In this document: positions 24,601 to 36,238 of the stretch, one piece after another
How positions within the stretch are numbered: the stretch's first letter is position 1
Layout of the letters: every line of letters begins with the position of its first letter
Assembly (NCBI RefSeq): GCF_001625215.2
Contig: NC_030386.2
Coordinates: 35,157,296-35,221,295 of the forward strand
Direction: 5' to 3'
Length of the DNA: 64,000 nt
Origin: Daucus carota subsp. sativus
Taxonomy: Eukaryota > Streptophyta > Magnoliopsida > Apiales > Apiaceae
Notes under the pieces: model-generated
The model's database searches: none
Told to the model about the DNA's origin: nothing
Seen by the model: only the letters and a program-made list of their open reading frames with translations
Made by a program: the position numbers and the translations under genes

Positions 24601-27600
24601 GAGGATAATTTGGTGGCTGCTCAGCCTTAAAGAGGTGGCTTCCTGATATTCAAAAAAAAAAACTGTAAACAATTATACAACCTGATGAGCCCCATCTCTT
24701 GACTAAAGTATATATATGATCCACCATGATATGGTAGAATAAAATATTTTACTACATATATCGTGAATGAGGATCGGTAATTTAGGACAAAACTTCCCAG
24801 CAAATAGTAATCCTAATTAAAAAAAGTTCCACAATAACGTTTACGAGATCAATTCCCAGCCCTAATAAGATTGGTTTAAAGAGGGGGAAAAGTTTAATAC
24901 TGTACCACTTTTTTATATAAATTAGCACTCGATCCTTCATCTTGTGTTGAAAGAACATCTGGATTACTAGAGCTATACGCACGACTATAAGTTGATCTAA
25001 TTCTTTCAAGCAATCCACTGTTGTTTTTTTGTCCCCCCTCACCAGAAACAGTTTCTTGATTTTCCAGAGCATGGTATCTCCTTGGCGAAGACTTCTCATT
25101 TTTCAGCTTTTCAAAGAGGGCAGCTGAAGAAGAAAAGACTGATACAGTTCTTGAGAGTGTTCTAGACAAACTTGCATGATTAGCTGATTCTCCCAATGAT
25201 TCTTGTGAAAGGGGGCTCACTGAAGATGGCACAAGGATGACTGAAAATACACGGTGAGCTCCAACTCGTGTTTCATGGTCTGGATGGACCATAGCTGTGA
25301 GTAACTCGTGAAACAAGGCATCAGGGAATGCCTAACGAGAATTAAATTTTTATGAGATGTCAGTTTTGATAAAGACAAACAGCGCAATGATATAGAAACA
25401 TAATAAATACTTATAATACGAGGTTTTGCCTTGTTTTGATATGACATATTTGGCAGAGGGGCTATGATTTGAGCCGTACGATAAACTGCAGAAAGAGCTG
25501 TCCGTGCTCCAGCCGTAACAGGTGAGATATTCTCCAACGTCCCTGCCATAATATCATATATTGGGCCTGCATCTCCAACCTGTAATTTATTACAATTTAA
25601 TATAATAATATTAAAAACATGATATATAAATATGGTAAACAGACATGGGTCAAAACATATCTTTTTACTGTAAAGTACCTGGTCCATAAAAACTGTAAAG
25701 TTTAAACATGTCCTTGTTAAATAGTAACCTTGAGTACCGGAAAATAAATTTGTTTCAAGCTAAAGGTAAGTTTTATAATTTTATGATATGCACAAAGTAC
25801 AAACAGCACTTATATGGATATAAGATAGACAACTTAAGTTGTACTTGGTCAAGTCCAGTTAAAAAAAGAACCATTATTTACTGAGAATTAAAATAAATTA
25901 ATAGTGTTTCACTCTTTTACTCCCTTAAAAAAAGGTTCCTTACATGACGAATACTAGTTGATCAATGTCTAATCTTGGGAGTCTTCACTTAATTAATGTT
26001 GTTCGCATCCCATCACAAGATTAATGTTGATAGTATGGCACAAAAGAAACTACAATAATATTTTTGAAGAAAACTAGATGTTGCAAACTACAGTCAGCCA
26101 TCTCTTGGTCGTTGCTCCAAGTATCATCAGTTGGGAATTAACTTCTAATAGTATAATTTCGATTCAAGTTTAGATCAGAAGGGAATAGAGTTCCACGAGA
26201 GAAGTTTTCTTGGCCTTCAACTGCAAATTATATGAGAAAAAAAAAATTCACTATCTATTGATATGCATGGCGAAGACCAAGGGTGGTTAATTCAGGCTTC
26301 GTTAGGGATATGTTTCTCTTGAAAATATCGACTCTTTTAAGGTAGACAGAATTGGACTAGCAAAGCATGATGACATTAACTTCAATGAACTTAGACAATC
26401 GTATGCTTTTATTGTTGACCATTGAAGTTTACTATTTACCTCTTCCATATAATTATAGTTTACTATATCAACCTGAGACATGAGAAGATGACTTTAAACT
26501 TAAATAAACCTAGACAATTATAAGTCAACACACCGTTTTGTCTTCGACAAGATTTGAACTCTTGACCTCCCAGAAAGGAAGCGAGGGAGATACCACCAAA
26601 CCGCCACTTCTTAACCCCAATGATAAAACTATTTTTCAGTTTTTCTAAACCATCTATTTACTCTTTTCCGGTTTAAAATATTGATAAGAACTGATATATG
26701 CTGATAAATGGATGTAAGGAGTACAAGATAATCTGACCTAAATCTAATTATCGACACCCTTGCAACACAACCTTAGGTGGTATTCGAGAGGCCACCCACT
26801 ATCCACTCACACACTTCACTTTTATTTCTTCCTACCCTTCAAACACCAATCCTTCAATATACCGCTGGTTTCCCTATTTATAACCCCCAACATCAAATCA
26901 TAATCCCTAAATTAAAGCTGGAATTATAATATTCCACCAATCACTCCCTCTCAAATTCTAACCGATGCACAACTAATCATTCAGATTTTGTAACTGAGTA
27001 AATAATTAAAGTGTTTATTATGTTTCCTAACACATATCAGCATAGCTTGCATGTCCCTGTCTTTCTGTCCTTAGCTATGTATACACATGATCCAATATAT
27101 AGGATATTTCTGCTGCTTAACAATTATTCACCTAATAATGTAATTTGGCAGTACTAATATAATTGTGTATAACTTATCATAGAAAAGATCTACGATAATA
27201 TAAGTTAAATATCAAAGAACTTAATGCCTTAATACTTGAATAACAAAATGAAATAAATTTATATTGACTTAAAAAGTTTCAGGAGGCAAGTGATGTAACC
27301 TTTAAAGATAACTCCACCAAGCACTTGTCCACTGCTTCTCCAAAACTTCTATTCCATTTGAGTGCATTGACATCTATATTTGCGTCATCCGCTGAAAGTT
27401 GTATGCTTCTGCGCAGATGCCTTATTATATCGCCTATAGCACCAAGTAGAGCCACAGATGGCTGAACCTTTGTACCGAGAGTGAGGGAGTTGGTAACCTT
27501 GACAATATCTAGCTGCATATCAGGTTGTTTTTGTACATTCTTATTATCAAGATGTTTGATTAATGTCGAAAGCAGAACGTGTGTATTGTGACCTGAAATC

Positions 27601-30600
27601 ATGTGATAAGAGAAGTATCAGGATCTATCAAAAAACTGCAAAAGATAAAGATGATTATTTGTGATAAGAAAGGTTTGGGATTCTAGAAGTAGCAAATAAT
27701 AGATGAAAAAGGTAACTTTAGTACCAGAATCATCTACCAGGAACTGCAAGTCTTTAAGGACGGGTAAAGCAAGCCCGTCTGCACCGGACCAGAGCTTGTT
27801 ATCGTCGAAATAGCGGAATAAAGATTCCAGAATTCGACGCATGGTGGTCGCTTCCTTGGCGAGCTTGGCCATGTTGTTTAGGCACACCCTAGACCAAAAG
27901 CAGGGATTCTTGGCATTTTCCCTGTAATGAATATGATTGTATAAAAAATACAAACCACGCAATATAAATTCCACCATAATTTTTTGTTTGGTTGAGCTTA
28001 AAGGGAATAAAATCACTCAGAAACTATGGGGCAACAAATTACTCTGTCACACTTAATTCTCCTTTATCATCTAAAATCATTCTCCAAGAATGAACCTTTG
28101 TCAAGGTCTCTGGTGATGGAGAAGCATGGTTTTCATCTTTACCAACTTCATGAATCTCTTTACTTGGTCTTCCATAATTCTCCAAGACTATTGAGACAAT
28201 CTGAATATAATAATGAAACAGATTTGACAGTATAAGTCTTAAATAGACATAACATAGCAAAAGCATAACTTGACAACTATGCTACTATGTGTAGATGGAT
28301 ATTAGGGGTTTTTGTTTACATAATACATAGAGAGAAAACTAGCAAGCTGTTCTATGTTATAATCCATATTTACTATAACTACATAAGTGAGTATAAGTTT
28401 ACATTATTTACTTGGCAGATCATTTTAAGCTACAATCCATGAAGAGTTTTTCACAAGACATGGTTACAGTTTATAATTGTATAACTTCAATCTATTTACA
28501 ATGTAAACCTCATATAGCCCGTAAATAATTTTATATATTTTTTATGGTTTTATCATTTTTATAAGTTGTCAATATGGGTGGACTACACGCAAACATAAGG
28601 TTTGATCAAATCTATATACAAGCACCAAATTATGATTTGTTATTATGATCCAGGACTCTAAAAGAGAAAAATGGCAAAACTATAAGGAGTTACTAACTAC
28701 TCTGAAAGTATATATTATTGAAATCAAACCATCTTACATCATCAAAATCCACAGATATAGTAGAATGTTTACCCATGAGACAGACCTACGCACAAAATAA
28801 AAAGGATTAACATGGTAAAATAACTCATCAATGTAACATGTTAAGAAGAACCGAAGAACATAGTAATTATGTGTGTGTGTGTGTGTGTGTGTGTGGTCTT
28901 ACTCCACCAAAAACCTCCTTAAAATAAAAACTAGAAACTAAAATAAAAAATTTCCTAAATCACATTGAAATATAGCACATTGGTACGCAATTGATCGTTG
29001 GAGAGGTGAAGAAAAATACAGTGAAGTCAGATTTAAAAAAAATCACCGGTTGACGGGAAAAATCAAATAAGGAACAGAGGGGATTACGTATGGGAGGGTG
29101 TATTTCAAGTGTTTGTAGTGACTCTTTAGAGGCCATTAGATTAGATTGAGCTACGGGCTTAAATTAGTTTTTAGTTTCTATTCTAATATATTTTCCTATT
29201 TAATCATTTGCCTATATATATATATGACATTTGAGGGGAGAGATGAATTCTGGAGCATACGTCATGATATCTGGTACTTTATTGCCTATATAACGATCAC
29301 ATAGAATAACATAGTGCTAACTTCTTGGAAGTAGTTTAGATGTATTAGATAAAAATATTTGAGATAGATATTGTGAATAAAGTCCTATGTTTAGAGATTT
29401 GATCAAAAGATGCCAGTTAGATTCCTATTTCCTTCTCCCTTCTTTGTGTAATCAATAATGCTTGTCAGTTTGCAAATGACTTCATCAGCAATCACAGTCT
29501 CTACTTATAATAATCAACGATCTCTATTCCCAAAAAGGCACCCAGTCGAATCTATAGCCAATGTCAAAGATAATGGACTGAAGTTGTATGTCCTCTCATC
29601 TGTAATAGATTATATAGGTGCGTGGGTGAAGACTCGTTAGTTATTTTTCCATATCTTAGTAAAAGTTTTAGTATATGCTTCTGATCTCATTTGCACAGTG
29701 AAATCTGAATATCGGAGGAGGCCGAAATATAGTAGTATATGTCAAGTACATCACATTTTCTTTCTTTAGAATATTACATATAGAATAGAAACCCAGTATA
29801 TGGTGCTTTAAATGATGTACCATTGAAGAAAGGGCTTGCAGTCCAGCGGCACGCAGATGATGTGCCCTTTCATCATCCCCATTTTCTTGAGCTAGTTCGC
29901 AGAGCTTTGGAATATACACCTCTAAATTAAACATATAAGTTCCATCTTTCTGTGATATAAGCAACATTCATGTAAGATCAAGAATTTGATAACAAAGATC
30001 TATAAGTGCAGAAACTGAGAACAAAATACCTGATTATTTACAAAGTCGAAAAGTGTTTCACATCCTAATATAAGGATTTCATCCTGGCCTCTCTGATCCA
30101 GAAGAGTTTGCATAATACTTAGTAAGCTTTTAGCAAATAAAGGCCTGTATTGTGTGCAAAAGTCCGTAGATAAGGGTAGGATCAAGAGCTTTAGCAATAA
30201 AAAATATATGCACATCCTGATGCAACTTCTATATTTATTAAGATAAAGTAGGTGGATAAAAGTTTAGATTTGCTGATGCAGTATAGTATCTTTGCTTATA
30301 TGTTACATCAACTTTCTATTGAATTAAGAAATTTATTAATTTCTTGTTGCTTCATATAATTTTAAGCTGCCATCTGCCCCTAGGATGAGATAGTACATGT
30401 AAGTACATCCCTTTTCAAAATAATATTAAGTTTAGGTTTCTCTATTCAATTTTGAAGGATTACCTTGTCAGAAAACGAATGTTGGTATATGGGGAGGGAA
30501 TTTGAGTGGAACAAATCTCTTATATGTGGAAAAGAATAGGTGATGGCACTTGAACATGTTTGTCAAAAATAATAACAGATACTAATTGATACTTACAGTT

Positions 30601-31914
30601 CATCCTTACAAGAAAATAATAACTTCCTGTAGATCATCATGACAATTTTTGTCGACCGAAAATTTTCATTTCTCAGTTCCTTGTAAAACCGTTGCTCCAG
30701 CAATTCTGAGATCTGGGAGTCAAATTATAAACTCAATGTTGGTTATGAAATAGATGAATAACAATGATAAGCATAAGCTTTTTCTGAGAAGGTCAGCTAA
30801 GTGGTAAAATACAGGTAGCAAAACTTAATATATCCATAGCACAATCTTTTCTTGTAACTCACACCTTCATGATATATATTTTTAATTATTCTATTGTCAT
30901 ATTTTTTTTTGGGTAAGCTAAATACAAGAAATTTATTGGAAGGGATTTCACATTAACACAAAAATACATTTATGGAGTTATCAACTTTAGCTTTTATCCA
31001 AGAAAATATTCTTACATAGAGATACCTTGGGGATGCGAAAAGGATTTTTTGAAGCATAGTCGCATAGCTTCCCAATCATCCGTACATTTGGCTCTTGATC
31101 CTATAAACTTGAATAATTATAAAAAAATGTAGACATGGAAAATATATCACAAGAGTGTGTTGGAGAAGAAGAATATATCTAGACTGGTGAATATTTAATA
31201 AGCAAAATAAAATCAAGACGTCTGACCTTTAACCAGACAACAATTAACCAATTTTTTTAGTCTAGACATGAATTAATCAAGTAGTATTTCTTAAGCACTT
31301 AAAGTCACTTTCATAAGTAATCTTGCAAAATTAGATTGACAATGCACCTATATGCACTTTAAAGAAGAGGATGCAATGGCGGGATAGACACAATGGTGCT
31401 ATCAAGAAAATGTAGTGCAAGGTGAAATACAAAAACTGCAAGAACCATAAAAAAGATTATGCAGATTTAGTTGTATCTTATATGGAGGCTGGAAGTAAAA
31501 TTCAGAAATAGGAACATAAATCCCTACATAACTGACCGACACACAAGGTGGAGTGGATAGACAATTTTCATAAAAGACTATATAGTTCTCCATCTTATTG
31601 AATAAAAGTAGCACTCGATGCACACTGTGTACCATGTAAGAACTCTAATATGAAGTTTATAGTACAGGTTCAAGTAAATTTGCATAACTACAAACTCAGA
31701 AGATTAATAAGGCCACAAATGCAAAGTGCAGTATAACCACATTTAAGTAGAAAAGAATGGAGCTAACCTGGGAACGGGGGAAAATATCCGAAATCAGCTT
31801 CTTGTACCTTTTGACAGGTTGCCTAGACCTTGGTCGCAATGCGGGGCAGAACATACAAAAATTGCCACATACCGGCAGAACTTGCCTCGAAACAACCCCA
31901 GAAACAACACTCAT
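18606..31914 (-). CDS. EFR3-like protein (EFR3 OF PLANTS), 19 exons
   Basis: Exons: 31768-31914, 31026-31100, 30597-30712, 30030-30144, 29821-29949, 28738-28785, 28043-28200, 27725-27921, 27300-27592, 25430-25579, 24906-25331, 24493-24642, 23699-23774, 22165-22292, 21702-21902, 21444-21578, 21244-21366, 19070-19306, 18606-18710. All phases agree and give 1,002 aa, the usual length. The N-terminus has cysteines at 16, 20 and 23 and a basic patch (RPRSRQPVKRYKK), expected for acylation and binding of acidic lipids. An armadillo-like helical body follows, with LLDQRGQDEILILGCE, NPCFWSRVCLNNMAKLAKEA and MVHPDHETRVGAHRVFSV. Plant EFR3 proteins anchor the PI4K-alpha-1 complex to the plasma membrane. 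The intron after exon 10 has a GC donor. The exon 11 end is ambiguous by one codon. Confidence 0.92.
19629..20118. mobile_element. Non-autonomous DNA transposon, GGGGTGTAA ends, CTCGAG-rich
   Basis: In the second-last intron of the EFR3-like gene. Ends GGGGTGTAA and TTTACACCCC are inverted. Subterminal regions are dense in GAGCCGAGC/GCTCGAGCTCG words, giving a strong internal hairpin. A degenerate duplication (ATTTTCAGGA against ATTCCAGAAG) may flank it. Similar in design to the element at 60196. Confidence 0.65.
20248..20669. mobile_element. hAT-like MITE with a duplicated right end
   Basis: Left AGGCACCGTTTGTTTGTCAG pairs with CTGGCAAACAAACAGAGCCT at the right. The right 32 bases are repeated in tandem (20606-20637 and 20638-20669, one mismatch). 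It lies in an EFR3 intron. Confidence 0.6.
25332..25429 (-). other. GC-AG intron of the EFR3-like gene
   Basis: Exon 10 ends AACAAG and is followed by GCAAAA; the acceptor is GTTAG before GCATTCCC. Joining at GC keeps YQNK-AFPDALFHELL in frame. The nearest GT, 10 bases on, would cause an immediate stop. Confidence 0.75.
26450..26620 (-). mobile_element. Possible tRNA-derived SINE in an EFR3 intron
   Basis: On the minus strand, GTTTGGTGGTATCTCC resembles an A box, and GGTCAAGAGTTCAAATC, about 35 bases on, resembles a B box. The tail and limits are unclear. Confidence 0.35.
28871..28898. repeat. (GT)n microsatellite
   Basis: About 13 uninterrupted GT units in intron 5 of the EFR3-like gene. 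Confidence 0.9.
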
Positions 31915-31999
31915 ATCTAATCAATTGAAAATCCTAATTTCTGGGTCAAAAAAACAAGATTCTGCCTCCTTTCCCTTCTTGATCGCAAGAAATCGTAAA

Positions 32000-34200
32000 T
32001 TCAACAAGAAGGGAAATTAAAGCCCTCAAAAATCATTAGGCAGCTTTCTTTCTTATTTCATCACCAGCCTACAAAATTGATCATCAAAACCTCACTCAAT
32101 TTCAAAATCAAACAAAAGGGAATTAGAACAAATACAATACGATTAAAAGAATTTCTTAATGCATTATGTCGGAAAGCAGACATAACATATATACACATGT
32201 AAATTATGTAATGTAAGAAGAAAGCACCTTCGGATGGATGCTTGTCCGAAAGGCTGGCAGTGTAGCAGGATGAATAAAACAATCTTAACAACAACAACAA
32301 ATGTGATTCATGGCGACCCACAACTTATTCACATTATGTTTGTGTCTCTACATGTACACATATAAATTGTAGAGGAGAAGCATAAAACACAACAAGATGA
32401 TTTACAGACAATTGTCAAAGTGTATTATTATTATGTATTATAATAATCACATGGCCGGCCGGTTGATGTTCTGTATTATTCTTTTATTTGATTTGAGTAG
32501 CGAGGAATTAAAATTTTATAAAATTTTGAAATTAATTTATAAATATTTTACACATAATACAGCGGGATGTATTTAATTAAGATTTTTATAAGAAAACATA
32601 TCAACAAAATTCACGTATATTCAATTTGGAATTTAGATTTTAAAATGCGTACCTGAATCTTAAAAAATTCAATTATATTATAAAATCTGACGGTATTCAA
32701 AATTTTAAATTATATCTATATATATGATGATATTTAATTGGGATTATTCAAATATTTATTGATTTTTTTGGACTTTTTAAAATAATAAATTTTATGAGAT
32801 TATTCAGTATATTTTCTTTAAAATCTCATTATAATTCTTAAATAAATAAAATCACTTTTTTTAAACGGACACAAATCTCGGACACATTGAGTTGTGTAAA
32901 CATGTATCATAAATCTTTACTGAATGTGACACTCTCAGAAACATATCCATTGCACAACCTCCGGACTACTACGCATTATTTTCATATGTGAAGTACTTCT
33001 GATGATTTGCAGATGACCAGGATATACTGTATTTGAGCCGGAGATTACCAGAAATAGGTCTCTTTCGAGTTCAATGCACTATGATGAATAGCTACACAGT
33101 GATTCACCGTTCAAACCCAAATAAACGAGATTTCGAGCAAGGGGATGTTGGATATATACGGTGGTACTGTTACAGTACTTGGACAACAGCATATCGCAAC
33201 AGTTTCCAATATCGACGTTATGCTAGCATGATTTATGTATTCGAATTCTTCATAGTCAATAATAACTCCTCCTGCCTTGTACAGAATTCAGCTGTGAATT
33301 AGGAATCTTTTGTGTTTGTCAGAATTCAGAATGGACTAATCAATGATGCCCCCACATTTTCATACTTAGATTGCATAAATTCTGATCGAACAATTGAATC
33401 CATGCATACTTGGACAGTGACGGAACCAGAAATATACGCAAGACGAGACTTGATTAGAATTAATTTAATCTTGGCTAAAATTATTTTTTGTAACTGGATA
33501 TATTAAATTTGTGGTATGCATAAAATTTTAACTATTTTTCGAGAATCAATCAGGGCATCGGGGTCTGTTTCCGACTTGAAATAACAAAAGTTTCCCTGTT
33601 GCCTTGCCTTCATCACATGTTGCAATTGCAGCATAAATCTATATACTACCAGTCAAAAGAATCGTGAAATTATATATTTGTCACATTATACATGATGACA
33701 AAGAATTGAATAACACAAAAATGGCAAGTGTAAATAACTAGGTACAGAGTACAGCAGGAGCAAATTTCAAAACACAGAAACTTACTCAAGACTCACTGAC
33801 TTATTGCTGGGGGCTTGGGGCTTATCAAAACCAACATGTGAGTTCACTATGGACAAATTGGGAAGAGAAATGAATAATGAAATGGAACCACAATTTACTC
33901 AACCAGTCTATAAAAAATTACCCCCAGGCCTCACCACCTGACAAGCAAGCTGTAACTTTTAACTATTTGCAACAAAATGTCAAAACCTACTCAACAAACT
34001 CATCTTTTTGGCCTTTTTACTGGTACCTCAAAAGACCACCACCAACTTCTATATAATATCAAAGTGGATAAAAGCTCACAATTTAAATTTCGGATCAAAG
34101 AAATTTTATAATGAGTCAATTTTTCGTTCAGTGACACAGACACTTTAGCTCCTCATCATCTCGTGTATGCATAAAAATTTAGGATTAAGTCATTCAGCCC
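32000..34200. other. Intergenic region, no gene supported
   Basis: The 5' leader of the EFR3-like gene probably continues to about 32000. Further on the sequence is AT-rich. Short open frames at 33033-33302 and 33312-33506 on the plus strand lack any domain and were not called. Confidence 0.5.
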
Positions 34201-34222
34201 GGCATTCAGGATCCAGACCCTT

Positions 34223-34230
34223 TATAAATA
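34223..34230 (+). promoter_or_regulatory. TATA box of the small membrane protein gene
   Basis: TATAAATA about 190 bases before the ATG at 34419. Confidence 0.45.
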
Positions 34231-34418
34231 GGTGACAACATTATAACACTATAAAGAAGATCCAATGTTAATAAAAGTAACAGGGGGCAATTATTTCAAA
34301 CTTGGGATCCTATAGTATCACACATTTTCTTTTTTCTTCACCTTTACAACATCACAAAAAACCCCTACAGCTTTCTCATTTCTTTCATAACTTAGCATTA
34401 AGTTTTCATGTGCATATA

Positions 34419-34751
34419 ATGGCTAGATCAATGCTTACTCTGGTAAAGAAAGTCGAGAATCAAGTTCAACCACTGGTCGAGACGCCACCCGTGGCAGCGG
34501 TAGTGGAGCCAAGCCAGTCCAGCAGGAGCAGCACACACAAGTCCATAGAGACCTTAGTTGTTGTGCTAGCAGTGATCATAATTGTTGGTGTGATTGCAGG
34601 GATCATAGCCCGGCTATGCGGTGGCCGACATTACGGTGGCAACGGGGAGCATGACATCGAAGGATGGGTAGAAAGGAAATGCAGAAATTGCATTGATGCT
34701 GGAGTTGCAGATACAGCAAAGCCAGCAGCAGCTGAAGAAACAAAGAAGTAG
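34419..34751 (+). CDS. Small plant single-span membrane protein, 110 aa
   Basis: The frame opens upstream, but the first ATG is at 34419 (MARSMLTLVKKVEN). Residues 1-45 are hydrophilic and Ser/Pro-rich. One membrane span lies at about residues 46-68 (VVVLAVIIIVGVIAGIIARL), followed by GGRHYGG. A conserved tail EHDIEGWVERKCRNCIDAG with two cysteines comes next, then an Ala/Lys-rich end. I recall the GWVERKCRxCID tail from uncharacterised small plant proteins; function is unknown. No intron is apparent. Confidence 0.75.
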   Translation: MARSMLTLVKKVENQVQPLVETPPVAAVVEPSQSSRSSTHKSIETLVVVLAVIIIVGVIAGIIARLCGGRHYGGNGEHDIEGWVERKCRNCIDAGVADTAKPAAAEETKK

Positions 34752-36160
34752 CATCAAGAGGTTAATGCAATATTGCAATTTAAAAGTTACTGCAAAATGT
34801 TACTGCTTCTCTGTTATAGTTTTATCCAAATTAATTAGGGTGCTAAGCTAGGAAATCTTTTGAGCAGCAGTGTGCAGTTTATTGAAAATATGTTTTGTAG
34901 CATCAGACAATTTACTAGTGTGTGTTGTAATATATACAAACATTAATCTAACACATTATCTACCTTTCTAACTTTCTTACTATTCCATTGCCATTGTTTG
35001 GGTCCATGACTAAAAAATTTGTTTCAGAACCCAGCTTTTAAATCTGCCACAGCATTATCTGTTTGTATTATATCCAAGATGCTATATTCTTTCAGATATA
35101 TCTATCAACATGTGAAAAGTTTTTCCAGAGAGAACCTTAGGTATAACATTTTTAGTTCTAGAACAAATTCAATTCTCTCTCTCCCTGCATTTACACAAAT
35201 CATACACTTTCACTACAAATCTTTACAAATTGCCCTGGAAATTAAAAAATTGATCTGGATATAAGTTATAACATTTCCCTGAAAAATCTGCAAAAAAATA
35301 TCAGAAGCCCACCATTCTCCTTGCTCAAGATAATTTTTTTAGCAGGGGAACTTGCCCGCTTTCAACTTCCTACCAGGCTCTCCAAAATTTTAAATCTCAT
35401 TAAATATATAAATTGAATCATTGTTCTAAGTAACAATTTGTTACCGTTGAAAGACCCATTATCCGTTACTTGGTTTCAATTTAGAAATACTACTGCCGAA
35501 ATTTTTGGCACTCATTTTAAATAGTTACTAGGGTTGTAAAGATTAATTTTTAAATTTTCTATGAAATAAAATATTAAATTAATATTAAAATTATATTTTC
35601 TTTATTGTAATTTCTTGAAACTTTGTCCGAAAATAAATGATTCTTGTTTCTAAACGAGGTAAGCATTATCTCTGTAAATGACTAATTCGACATAATATGA
35701 GAATGTGTTTAACGTCTCTTTTATTTGAATTTGGCCAATTTAGATTTATATTTGTAAGTAAGGGGTTGTTAGGTTTATTGGGTATTAAAATTTCATAAAA
35801 TTATCAACATCCCCGTCCACTTATTTTTTATTATTAATTTTCCGTTGAACCCATAATAATTAAAGATCTCAAAATTTTCAAATCTCTTATATATAAACAA
35901 TAGTAAATTATATAACCGTTTCTAATTCTTATCATAAACAAAAGCACTACTTGTTCAGTTCTCCGACGGTAAAAAACTCTCAGTAGGCGGGTATAAAAGA
36001 TAATTGTGATATCAGTTATTGGTTTAAATATTTTCTATCAATCGTTTTTATTTGAATATCATTTTTTATAGATGATTTGAATATTTCGTTTGATGAGAAA
36101 ATATTAAAATTTTGTTTGATGAAAAAATATTTTTCACAATTTGGACGATCAAAGAAACAC
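34752..36160. other. Intergenic region, no gene seen
   Basis: 3' flank of the small membrane protein gene, then AT-rich sequence up to the promoter of the PPR gene. Confidence 0.5.
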
Positions 36161-36168
36161 GCTTAAGC

Positions 36169-36176
36169 TATAAATA
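36169..36176 (+). promoter_or_regulatory. TATA box of the PPR gene
   Basis: TATAAATA 63 bases before the ATG at 36239. Confidence 0.5.
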
Positions 36177-36238
36177 CATTCTGAGGTATATAGCGTATTT
36201 GAATCAAACCTTCTGCCGCGCATAAAAGCAAAGAAAGA

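Noticed and set aside
33033-33506. Two plus-strand open frames as an exon pair
   Set aside because: No domain, no splice sites joining them, and base composition like the surrounding spacer.
34302-34418. Upstream extension of the small membrane protein
   Set aside because: The frame is open, but it begins without an ATG; the first ATG at 34419 gives a sensible protein.
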